Shown: piece after piece, positions 55,192 to 64,000 of the stretch | Numbering within the stretch: the stretch's first letter is position 1 | How the letters are laid out: the number at the start of each line of letters is the position of its first letter | NCBI RefSeq assembly: GCF_964019385.1 | Contig: NC_088646.1 | Location: 10,507,080-10,571,079 of the forward strand | Direction: 5' to 3' | Source: Sycon ciliatum | Taxonomy: Eukaryota > Porifera > Calcarea > Leucosolenida > Sycettidae | Length of the DNA stretch: 64,000 bases | Program-made: the position numbers and the translations under genes | Notes under the pieces: model-generated | What the model was told of the DNA's origin: nothing | Databases searched by the model: none | The model's input: only the letters and a program-made list of their open reading frames with translations

Positions 55192-56543
55192 GCTATTACA
55201 GGTAGGCCTTGAGACGGATTTACCAGAGAACTACAGGTCCTGGTCGATAGCGCAGGGCCTTCTTCGAACCTCCAGCGGCCCGGGATCGGCCCTTACGATC
55301 AAGCCAACTGGATATGAAGAACACGATACTGGCGGAATGGAAGCTTGCGATTGCGTTTAGTTGACTTCGGGTAAGGGCAAGATCGGATTTCCCAGAGAAC
55401 TTCAGGTCCTGGTCGATAGTGCAGGGCTTTCTTCGAGCCTCCAGTGGCCCGGGATTGGCCCTCACGATCAAGCCAACTGGATGTCAAGAACAAGACACTG
55501 GCGGAATGGAAGCTTGCGATTGCGTTTAGTTGACTTCGGGTAAGGGCAAGGTCGGATTTCCCAGAGAACTTCAGGTCCTGGCCGATAGCGCAGGGCCTTC
55601 TTTAAGCCTCCAGCGGCCCGGGATCGGCCCTTACGATCAAGCCAACTGGATATCAAGAACAAGACTCTGGCGGAATGGAAGCTTGTGATTGCGTTTAGTT
55701 GACTTCGGGTAAGGGCAAGGTCGGATTTCCCAGAGAACTTCAGGTCCTGGTCGATAGCGCAGGGCCTTCTTCGAGCCTCCAGCGGCCCGGCATCGGCCCT
55801 TACGATCAAGCCAACTGGATATCAAGAACAAGACTCTGGCGGAATGGAAGCTTGTGATTGCGTTTAGTTGACTTCGGGTAAGGGCAAGGTCGGATTTCCC
55901 AGAGAACTTCAGGTCCTGGTCGATAGCGCAGGGCCTTCTTCGAGCCTCCAGCGGCCCGGCATCGGCCCTTACGATCAAGCCAACTGGATATCAAGAACAA
56001 GACTCTGGCGGAATGGAAGCTTGTGATTGCGTTTAGTTGACTTCGGGTAAGGGCAAGGTCGGATTTCCCAGAGAACTTCAGGTCCTGGTCGATAGCGCAG
56101 GGCCTTCTTCGAGCCTCCAGCGGCCCGGGATCGGCCCTTACGATCAAGCCAACTGGATAACAACAACAAGACACTGGCGGAATGGAATCTTGCGATTGCG
56201 TTTAGTTGACTTCGGGTAAGGGCAAGGTCAGATTTCCCAGAGAACTTCAGGTCCTGGTCGATAGCGCAGGGCCTTCTTTTAGCCTCCAGTAGCCCGGGAT
56301 CGGCCCTCACGATCAAGCCAACTGGATGTCAAGAACAAGACACTGGCGGAATGGAATCTTGCGATTGCGTTTAGTTGACTTCGGGTAAGGACAAGGTCGG
56401 ATTTCCCAGAGAACTTCAGGTCCTGGTCGATAGCGCAGGGCCTTCTTCGAGCCTCCAGCGGCCCGGGATCGGCCCTTACGATCAAGCCAACTGGATATCG
56501 AGAACAAGACACTGGCAAAATGGAAGCTTGCGATTGCGTTTAG
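55192..56543. repeat. 169-bp satellite-like tandem array, 8 units
   Basis: Units beginning TTGACTTCGGGTAAGGGCAA at 55361, 55530, 55699, 55868, 56037, 56206 and 56375, plus a more diverged first unit. The period is 169. Minus-strand frames remain open across unit joins, but since 169 is not a multiple of three each frame changes register, so no protein is implied. The array ends about 110 bases before a CAMKMT exon. Confidence 0.95.
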
Positions 56544-56653
56544 CTCAGCATGGATTATGAGGTGTTCACTATTGAATCATGTTCCGTTTGCAATTTCTCC
56601 ATGCGTGTGCCATTGTGCGTTTTCTGTGCTGTTTGTTGGGTGTTCATTCCTAG

Positions 56654-59600
56654 AGGGAAGAGTGTCTGTGAGCTGGGAGGAGGAATGACTTGCCTGGCCG
56701 GGTTAGCGGTGAGTTCAGCTTATTGATTTTCCTCTTGAACTTTGAATCACCCTATTCAATGTATGTAAGGAGGTTATGGAATGCCATCATCACTTGATGT
56801 GTTTTATATGCCTTGACAACACAAGCACTGGTTTGCCATGTCATACAAAGCATATAGGATGGTGTCATTATAGGCTTGCCACTCCATACAATGCATACTG
56901 CATGATTCAGGACGATGTCATTATCGGTTTGTCACTCCATACAGTGCATGTAGGGTGATGTCATTATAAGTTTACCACTCAGTACAATCAATGCATATAA
57001 TTATGGTGATGATATTGGCTTTTCTAAGCACTCGCAGACTCCATTGCAGCCATTCACACATTACAGGGTACCTCACTTCAAACTCTCCAACCACGGTCTC
57101 TTCGCTGCATAAGTTCACTTCACTTCCAAAAAAAATAATAATATAAATGGAATGCACCCGGGCATATTTTCAGGGTGAAAAAAAACCATTCAACGTTGAA
57201 TGGTTTTTTTCACCCTGAAGATATGCCCGGGTGCATTCCATTTATATCTAATATTATTATTATTTTTTGGAAGTGAAGTGAACTTATGCAGCGAAGAGAC
57301 CGTAGTTGGAGAGTTTGAAGTGAGGTACCCTGTAAGATGATATTGGCGTAACCTCTATACATTGTAGCCTATCCAGTGGAACGTGTCTTTCACAGGCGTG
57401 AGCCCATGTGTACGGTAGTTCACTTTTTTAAACGACAACCCTATTCAGTTGCTAGGGCCTTTTTGCTTCAGCCAGGAACACTCTCCTCCACCTTACCACC
57501 TATCAGCCGTATAACGTTACACCTATCACTCAGGAAGAGGGCTTATCACTATCACCGTTGATTGCTGTGTGGCCATGCAGCTCAGTGCCAGTGTGCCTCT
57601 CGGCAAGCTCTTATTGACGGACGGCAATCAGCGGTCTGCCGACAGTATCCACTTTCTCCCTGTGCATGTGTGCGTGTGTGCATGTGTGGGTGTGCATGCG
57701 TGGGTGTGCATGTGTGCATCCGTGGGTGTGCATGCGTGGATGTGCATGCGTGGATGTGCGTGTGTGCGTGTCTTCTGTGCAATTCCTTGTTTTCTGGCAA
57801 GATGTGTTCTCTTAGCATGTACTAGTGGTTGATTAGATGATCCGATAATTAGATCAGATTCCAGCCGCTGGGTGTTAGATATTCCATCTCTGGTGCCTTT
57901 TTAAAGTTCAATGGCAAACCATTTTTTTTAGGTGCAGCAACAGTGCCTGGTCTGTCTTCGAATTATGTGCATTGTAGTCTCCTTGGGCACCCTGTAAGGC
58001 CTGCTGGGTATACCCAAGTATAAATATTATAAATAATGAATACTACTACCAAGAGTCCATAACCCCCCAGAGTGTGCAACTCGTGATCCTTCTCAGCACA
58101 AATCAGTGCCGCAACGAAATCCAAACTTCATACGTCATGTAGTGAGTAGCTATGACGAAATGGGAAGTTTGGCCCGGACCTACTTCGCCCGTTTGCCCAA
58201 TTTGGGGTCTTTCTTTACGAATCCACGGCCAGGTATTGTACGTAACACGCCTGGAAAGGCTCAAGTTCACAAAGAATTATTTTAGAGTTGTCGAACAGTT
58301 TTCTCTTTTGAGTGTCTCTCCGATAAGAGAAGAACAATGGCCACTGTTGAACCTAAAGCAAAGCGCTCCCCATTGTCGCCGGAGTGCAGTGTGCAGTGCC
58401 AAAATGGGACTGAGGAGCAGGTTGAAGCACATCTACTTCGAAATCGATCGGGTCTTCATGCCGTGTGCCAAGAGCTATTTCCATCAAATCTTGTAAATCT
58501 ATATCCATGCCTATTCTTGCTATCCCGGAGTCGCGAACTCTCCCAATACAAGCTTTTTCAGACAACGAGCAGAGAAACTCTCTTCAAATAAAAAAATTCT
58601 GTGACTGTGAAATCAAAGCCGTTCTGCTGACACTGCATAGCCCGTGGAGCAAACGTTTTACGTGACACTTCCGTGGCTTGCTTCTTTTGGAACCCCCGCC
58701 GGATGTACCAGATATGCACATGGCCCCATCCGCCCATGCTTGCCCGGGGACCGGATGACGCAATGTTTGGATTTCGTTGCGCCAGACCCCAACCTGGAGT
58801 TGCACACTCTGGGGGGTTATGGACTCTTGCTACTACTAGTAGTAAAAAGAGACAGGACCGATAAGTTACTAGTTATGACTAACAGTCCACCAAGGTAACG
58901 AGATCTTATAAAGTCAGATAGTGCGACAACAAGGCACGAAACCGACAAGGATATTGAGACATTTGACGACCGGACACCAAGCTCCAATATATCTGCGAAG
59001 CGCAAACCAACAACCTTCCAACTTGGAAGGCTCAGGTGTGGAAAGTTGCAATGAAGGGAAGGAATGCACCATGAAGATGTGCACGAGCTATGTCCCTCGG
59101 CAACAAAGAATGTCGAACATTACAGGATGATGATGACGAGACTAGTAAGACCATTGGACAAACCGGTCTTACTACAACTCGACGACGCAAGGCAACATAC
59201 CACCAAACTTGGGAGGTTCAAAGGTATGTAAAAATACATAAAGAAGGGAAGCCAAGCGAAGATGGAATTGCCTTTTTGTCGCACTACTGCACAAGCAGAA
59301 ATATTCGTCTGGAATTTAATTTCGTCTTTTCGTCCAAGGAGCTTTTGGACTAAATTAAATGCCGGACTAATGTCGATTTGTCCAGCTTTTCAATACACTC
59401 TTATGATCCATGGACGAAATTTACAACCGGACGAACTCCCTTTCTTTGGAGTTAGACGAAATTATGATCCATGGACGAAATTATTGACTGGCGAAATTTT
59501 CTGCCTGTACAGTATCTGACTGTATAAGATCTCGTTACCTTGGTGGACTGTTAGTCCTAACTACATGTAGTAACATATTGGTCCTTTCTCTTTTTACTTA

Positions 59601-62600
59601 TAATATTGGCTCGTCATCCGAGTTTTAATAAGCACTACTAGTAGTAGTAGTCGTGTACACTGCTCTGACAATGCACTGCTCTGACAATGCACTGCTCTGA
59701 CAATGCACTGCTCTGACAATGCACTGCTCTGACAATGCACTGCTCTGACAATGCACTGCTCTGACAATGCACTGCTCTGACAATGCACTGCTCTGACAAT
59801 GCACTGCTCTGACAATGCACTGCTCTGACAATGCACTGCTCTGACAATGCACTGCTCTGACAATGCACTGCTCTGACAATGCACTGCTCTGACAATGCAC
59901 TGCTCTGACAATGCACTGCTCTGACAATGCACTGCTCTGACAATGCACTGCTCTGACAATGCACTGCTCTGACAATGCACTGCTCTGACAATGCACTGCT
60001 CTGACAATGCACTGCTCTGACAATGCACTGCTCTGACAATGCACTGCTCTGACAATGCACTGCTCTGACAATGCACTGCTCTGACAATGCACTGCTCTGA
60101 CAATGCACTGCTCTGACAATGCACTGCTCTGACAATGCACTGCTCTGACAATGCACTGCTCTGACAATGCACTGCTCTGACAATGCACTGCTCTGACAAT
60201 GCACTGCTCTGACAATGCACTGCTCTGACAATGCACTGCTCTGACAATGCACTGCTCTGACAATGCACTGCTCTGACAATGCACTGCTCTGACAATGCAC
60301 TGCTCTGACAATGCACTGCTCTGACAATGCACTGCTCTGACAATGCACTGCTCTGACAATGCACTGCTCTGACAATGCACTGCTCTGACAATGCACTGCT
60401 CTGACAATACACTGCTCTGACAATACACTGCTCTGACAATGCACTGCTCTGACAATGCACTGCTCTGACAATGCACTGCTCTGACAATGGTCATATTTGG
60501 TACATGTACCTTAAATTCCACGCGTCAAACCCACATTCTTACTTTCCGAAAATAGACTAGAAATCGTTTGTTGTTCAAAAGTTGAATTCCTTTACTGGCA
60601 GCCGCTATCTAGATATAGCATGTGTGCTGGCTGCTAACCATGATAGAATGCGGACACAATCCTACTCCTCCAGGTAAGAATGTGGCATGAGCTGTCTCTT
60701 TGACTGAAGACTTGGGAGCGGGGTAAGAGAGACACGCCTCTGCACCTGATTTGACTACCCCTCCAGTGTTGTGCTGTGTACTCAAGCACAGACTGTAGTG
60801 CATGTAGTAGTGTACATGTACATGTACAGTGCTAGTGCTGCTCAATGAAATCCGATCAAGTCAGTCAAGTAGGCGCCGGGTGACCTGTGAACACTGGGCT
60901 GTGAAGTGGAGCAGGGTGCAGCACTGACTCACTTGATCGGATTTCATAGAGCAGCACTAGCACTGCACATGTATCCGCCAGTCTGGTTAGTCAGGTGTGG
61001 CCTAGGTCACTTTGCAGAGTTTGCAGTCAGCTAATCTCTAGTTTTTACAATACCAAAGAAGGCTTGAATGATTGCAGAAAGGCCATCACTCTTGTCGGTG
61101 TGCCTGTGTCACAGGGTGTGCCATACTGGCTGGACCCTTATCAGTAGGCTGCACCAGTCAGTCCTGCAGGGAGTTTTAGATCCCGTGCTGTACACTGTGT
61201 TTTCCTTGTGGTGGCTGCTGATGTGTATTACTGTGTGTGGTTGCTGTGCTTATTACTACTGTCGTGGGCCTTGAAATCCGATGGGATGTCCCTTACTGCT
61301 TTAGCGCATACATGTACATGCACTGTAGTTCACGTACACACTGTACTGTAAACCGGGAAACTTTCGCGAGCGGATAATTTTCGCGAGTTTCGCGATCACC
61401 GCCAAAACGCGAATTCGAATCGCCGCGAACTGAAGAATTTGAACGGAAGTAGTGCATCGCGTACTACGCTGGTCAGTACTACAGACAGTGTACAAGACTG
61501 TCTGTAGCTGTGTGCATGCCTTGTCTATGTGACTGTACTATCATGTACATGACTGTGCTGAGCTGTTTCGCGGAAGGTGCGCGCGGAACTAGCTGTTCGT
61601 TCAGATCCGTCAAATGACATGACTGTTGTTGTTTGCCGGTTGAATCTGAAATTATCGCGGACAATCTTTCGTAACTTTGTCACTTCTTTCAAGTTCTTTG
61701 CCGAAGCTGAGTTGTTCGTTTATGCTTTTACTGTTGTAAATTGTCAAAGAGTCATGTCGCTTTTTCAGTGGATCAGCTCTCAGAAGAAAGCATCTGGGCA
61801 ACCAATGCGCCTGTGCCTGCTTACTTACCGCCGGCGGAGAAAAGCAGCGTAACAGAGGCAGCCAACACTGCTGTGATGGAGGAGCTCGCTTCGACCGACA
61901 AGAAGCGAAAACTAGTTAGTTATCACCATTACTCTGACGAAGTCCGAGCTCGTATGGGGCGCCACGCCGGCGAGCATGGTAACAAATCGGCCGTGAGTAA
62001 GTTCACAAAGGAACTGGAGCATTCCGTGAACGAAAGCACCATCCGGAAGTGCAAGCGCCTCTACCTGGGACGCTTGAAAGACTTGAAGAGTCCCGACTTG
62101 GTGACGACTCTCCCTCATGCAGCTGGGGGTCGCTCACTGCTGCTTGGCGACCTGGACGGTGAAGTCGCTGAATACGTAAAGGCTTTGCGACAAGCTGGTG
62201 GCTGCGTCAGCACAAGTATCATCATCACTGGCGCGAAGGGAATCGTCGCGCACCGTAAAAAAAAAGAACCACCTGAAAAGACCAAATCGCTAAAATTTCC
62301 CGTCGTTAACAGGGGCGTTTTTTGAAAACGCTAAAGTTGCACGCCGCAAAAGTTTCCCGGTTTACAGTAATCAATTACCAGCAGTGCTCGTGGCTGCAAG
62401 GCCTGCACCCCGTGGCTGCAAGGCCTGCACCCCGTGGCTGCAAGGCCTGCACCCCGTGGCTGCAAGGCCTGCACCCCGTGGCTGCAAGGCCTGCACCCCG
62501 TGGCTGCAAGGCCTGCACCCCGTGGCTGCAAGGCCTGCACCCCGTGGCTGCAAGGCCAGCACCCCGTGGCTGCAAGGCCTGCACCCCGTGGCTGCAAGGC

Positions 62601-63935
62601 CTGCACCCCGTGGCTGCAAGGCCTGCACCCCGTGGCTGCAAGGCCTGCACCCCGTGGCTGCAAGGCCTGCACCCCGTGGCTGCAAGGCCTGCACCCCGTG
62701 GCTGCAAGGCCTGCACCCCGTGGCTGCAAGGCCTGCACCCCGTGGCTGCAAGGCCTGCACCCCGTGGCTGCAAGGCCTGCACCCCGTGGCTGCAAGGCCT
62801 GCACCCCGTGGCTGCAAGGCCTGCACCCCGTGGCTGCAAGGCCTGCACCCCGTGGCTGCAAGGCCTGCACCCCGTGGCTGCAAGGCCTGCACCCCGTGGC
62901 TGCAAGGCCAGCACCCCGTGGCTGCAAGGCCAGCACCCCGTGGCTGCAAGGCCAGCACCCCGTGGCTGCAAGGCCAGCACCCCGTGGCTGCAAGGCCAGC
63001 ACCCCGTGGCTGCAAGGCCAGCACCCCGTGGCTGCAAGGCCAGCACCCCGTGGCTGCAAGGCCAGCAGTGCCCATGGCTGCAAGGCCAGCAGTGCCCATG
63101 GCTGCAAGGCCAGCACCCCGTGGCTGCAAGGCCAGCACCCCGTGGCTGCAAGGCCAGCACCCCGTGGCTGCAAGGCCAGCACCCCGTGGCTGCAAGGCCA
63201 GCACCCCGTGGCTGCAAGGCCAGCACCCCGTGGCTGCAAGGCCAGTAGTGCCCGTGGCTGCAAGGCCAGTAGTGCCCGTGGCTGCAAGGCCAGCACCCCG
63301 TGGCTGCAAGGCCAGCACCCCGTGGCTGCTTGGCTTCAACAACCGATTTCAATGTCCACAACAGTAGTATGTTCCCATTGGTGGTGGTGGTGTGTGTGCG
63401 TGTGTGTGTGTGCGTGCGTGGGTGCGTGCGCGCTTGTGTATGCAGGTGTCTGCTCTGGAGTCGATCATGTGCCTACGAGAACCTGTGCCAGCAATTTGAT
63501 TTCCTGGTTTGTGCAGACTGGTGAGTGATATAGTTATAGTACACTACTGTCTACAGCTATGTGAATCCCTCTATTTTGAGTAGGCTCTGGAGTTTGGTTG
63601 CTACATATCAGTACTGTTTCTCGTTGTGAAATTGATGTCGGTCTTCGTGTGACCATTGGCAGGAATGAGTTGTCTGCAAATTGTTAAATGCATCTGTCTG
63701 CAATTTTAAATGAGCTTCAGTCTTCTTTTCGACGGACCACTCAACTCTGTGCCTGCACCCAGCCGTGATCTTGGCATAACTAGCTCTCTAGCTGTCAGCT
63801 CCTAGCCCCATTGTGCTCTTGCATCAATGTTTGTCTCCTTTTGACGCTGTGTTTTTCTTCCGTGCGCATAGCTTCTTCTTCACGGAGTTTCACATCGATC
63901 TGATCCATGTAGTCAAGACGCTCTTGAAGCCAGAT
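56654..63935 (+). CDS. CAMKMT: Calmodulin-lysine N-methyltransferase (CAMKMT), 5' and 3' incomplete
   Basis: Five exons with AG/GT borders and agreeing phases: 56654-56708 (GKSVCELGGGMTCLAGLA), 57581-57644 (LSASVPLGKLLLTDGNQRSA), 60613-60673 (IACVLAANHDRMRTQSYSS), 63446-63520 (CLLWSRSCAYENLCQQFDFL) and 63872-63935 (FFFTEFHIDLIHVVKTLLKP). Joined, they match human CAMKMT along the class I methyltransferase fold. ELGGGMTCLAG is the SAM-binding loop (motif I), LLTDGN the acidic motif after beta 2, and FLVCADC the motif after beta 4. The enzyme trimethylates calmodulin on a lysine. The N-terminal exons were not found on this contig; the C-terminal part lies beyond the window. The introns are filled with repeats. 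Confidence 0.9.
56790..57010. repeat. Imperfect ~60-bp intronic repeats (GCCACTCCATAC)
   Basis: Three or four degenerate units containing GATGTCATTAT and CCACTCCATACA, related to 2440-2560. Confidence 0.6.
57061..57335. mobile_element. 275-bp near-perfect palindrome
   Basis: Arms of about 137 bp from TTACAGGGTACCTCACTTCA (57061) to its inverse ending at 57335, with the centre at CATTCAACGTTGAATG (about 57188-57203) and only scattered mismatches. The ends can be read as TA-CAGGGTACC...GGTACCCTG-TA, consistent with a TA-targeting foldback MITE. In the CAMKMT intron between exons 56654 and 57581. Confidence 0.9.
57662..57775. repeat. TGTGCATGCGTGGG-type minisatellite/microsatellite
   Basis: Degenerate TGTGCATGCGTGGATG units begin about 18 bases after the donor of CAMKMT exon 57581-57644. 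Confidence 0.85.
58049..58833. mobile_element. Foldback element with AAGAGTCCATAACC ends
   Basis: AAGAGTCCATAACCCCCCAG followed by AGTGTGCAACT near 58051 is inverted at about 58798-58828. The interior has an open frame (58337-58591) of unknown identity. Flanking CTACTAC repeats prevent a clear target duplication call. Confidence 0.75.
58834..59610. mobile_element. Second foldback element with long arms
   Basis: AGTAAAAAGAGACAGGACCG ... TAACAGTCCACCAAGGTAAC ... GAGATCTTATA at the left (58838-58912) is inverted at the right (59523-59605) with small indels. It abuts the previous element, so the two may be nested or adjacent insertions. Confidence 0.75.
59655..60488. repeat. 16-bp minisatellite, ~52 copies
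   Basis: Unit ACTGCTCTGACAATGC repeated nearly without change; two units near 60407-60430 carry CAATAC. On the minus strand all three frames are open and each encodes the same 16-residue period (SEQCIVRAVHCQSSAL), purely because 16 is not a multiple of three and the unit has no stop on that strand. In the CAMKMT intron 57645-60612. Confidence 0.98.
60823..60968. mobile_element. Foldback with ACAGTGCTAGTGCTGCTC arms
   Basis: ACAGTGCTAGTGCTGCTCAA plus TGAAATCCGATCAAGT at the left matches its inverse near 60930-60968 with one mismatch. The unpaired centre is about 65 bases. In the CAMKMT intron 60674-63445. Confidence 0.87.
61346..62367. mobile_element. pogo-like DNA transposon, short form, TA target
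   Basis: TA (61344-61345) then CTGTAAACCGGGAAACTTT; at the right AAAGTTTCCCGGTTTACAG then TA (62368-62369). The 1022-bp element holds one coding region (61876-62325) but no DDE catalytic domain. It lies in a CAMKMT intron, directly before the 22-bp minisatellite. Confidence 0.87.
61876..62325 (+). CDS. pogo/Tigger-like DNA-binding region without catalytic domain
   Basis: The frame is open from 61741, but its first ATG is at 61876. An AG acceptor just before TGGATCAGCTCT (61769) could instead bring in an upstream exon. The protein reads MEELASTDKKRKLVSYHHYS, then DEVRARMGRHAGEHG...AVSKFT and STIRKCKRLYLGRLK, a helix-turn-helix-like segment. LGDLDGEVAEYVKALRQAGG then VSTSIIITGAKGIVAHR follows, resembling the second HTH (CENP-B-like) part of pogo-type transposases. 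The stop at 62325 comes before any DDE residues. Such a DNA-binding-only product could bind the element's own ends and act as a repressor (inference). Confidence 0.6.
   Translation: MEELASTDKKRKLVSYHHYSDEVRARMGRHAGEHGNKSAVSKFTKELEHSVNESTIRKCKRLYLGRLKDLKSPDLVTTLPHAAGGRSLLLGDLDGEVAEYVKALRQAGGCVSTSIIITGAKGIVAHRKKKEPPEKTKSLKFPVVNRGVF
62379..63330. repeat. 22-bp minisatellite, ~42 copies, open in all six frames
   Basis: Unit CCTGCACCCCGTGGCTGCAAGG. From 62400 to about 62905 nearly all units have CCTGC (one CCAGC at 62556); from 62908 on all have CCAGC or CCAGT. Four 24-bp variants (CCAGCAGTGCCCATGGCTGC and relatives) lie at about 63062-63110 and 63242-63290. The first partial unit, at the left edge, is also of the 24-bp type (CCAGCAGTGCTCGTGGCTGC). 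No stop occurs on either strand in any register. In a CAMKMT intron, about 115 bases before the next exon. Confidence 0.98.
63388..63442. repeat. GT/GC-rich tract before a CAMKMT acceptor
   Basis: GTGTGTGTGCGTGTGTGTGT-like sequence runs to within a few bases of the acceptor at 63445, with almost no pyrimidine tract. Confidence 0.85.
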
Positions 63936-64000
63936 GTAAGTCAGTGACGGGTCTAAGTAATTTAGAACTTTGACTAATGAGGTTGCTACTCAGAGCAGAC

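Noticed and set aside
55220..56518. Repeated minus-strand frames (IVRADPGPLEARRRPCAIDQ...) as a repeat protein
   Set aside because: The 169-bp unit is not a multiple of three, so the frame shifts at each unit; no consistent repeat protein can be read.
58337..58591. Frame MATVEPKAKRSPLSPE... as the missing CAMKMT exon (EEQVEAHLLRN)
   Set aside because: It lies inside a foldback element and does not fit the splice phases; the exon at 60613-60673 fits exactly.
59594..60521. Three minus-strand open frames of 277-298 codons (SEQCIVRAVHCQSSAL repeats)
   Set aside because: They are a by-product of a 16-bp minisatellite without stops on one strand; all three frames encode the same peptide period, and there is no splice or start context.
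59655..63330. Possible CRISPR-like arrays
   Set aside because: The repeats are directly adjoining with no unique spacers, and the genome is eukaryotic.
62322..63528. Six overlapping frames of 308-364 codons in the CAACC/GGCTGC-rich array
   Set aside because: They come from the 22-bp minisatellite, which has no stops in any register. Part of the last plus-strand frame overlaps a genuine CAMKMT exon, but in a different reading frame.

Overview
This is a eukaryotic, almost certainly metazoan, genomic scaffold. Coding exons are split by GT-AG introns. The host genes are animal ones: VRK-type kinase, ribosomal protein eS27, EIF1AD and CAMKMT. Everything else is packed with transposons, foldback elements, minisatellites and (TG)n tracts. 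A repeat-rich marine invertebrate (for example a sponge) would fit, but the lineage cannot be fixed from the sequence alone. Two runs of exactly 200 N (13263-13462 and 47827-48026) divide the window into three contigs: A (1-13262), B (13463-47826) and C (48027-64000).

Contig A holds the 3' exons of a patatin-like phospholipase gene (+, 92-4092). LINE reverse-transcriptase remnants follow (4640-7300), one of them carrying a tandem triplication built around growing G-runs. Then come the 3' exons of a vaccinia-related-kinase (VRK) gene on the minus strand (13262 down to 7866), whose introns contain a TTAA-flanked foldback element, a pair of tRNA-like SINEs and a truncated LINE.

Contig B starts in (TG)n and carries a large tandem segmental duplication: unit 1 at about 14420-22600 and unit 2 at about 22640-33850. 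Each unit has two ribosomal protein eS27 copies (+) and one EIF1AD copy (-). The units differ by clean transposon insertions, notably a 994-bp piggyBac-like element in unit 1 and a 2.7-kb TTAA-flanked element in unit 2. A graveyard of DNA transposons follows (hAT-, pogo/Tigger- and Harbinger-like), then a 4.6-kb foldback element with a 9-bp target duplication that surrounds a broken tyrosine-recombinase fragment. The 5' exons of VRK (+, 44041-47712) lie at the right end, next to the second gap.

The VRK 5' exons on contig B point right into a gap, and the matching 3' exons on contig A point left out of a gap. One gene is restored if contig B is flipped, so the scaffold is very probably mis-oriented here.

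Contig C has a decayed hAT (ZBED-like) transposase, several near-perfect hairpins, nested hAT-like insertions and a 169-bp satellite-like array. It ends with five phase-consistent exons of calmodulin-lysine N-methyltransferase (CAMKMT, +, 56654-63935). The CAMKMT introns hold a 275-bp palindrome, a 16-bp minisatellite, a pogo-like element coding only a DNA-binding region, and a 22-bp minisatellite that is open in all six frames. The host genes (kinase, lipase, ribosomal protein, translation-factor-like protein, methyltransferase) show no shared pathway. The unusual biology here is in genome architecture: duplication, nested transposition and repeat birth.
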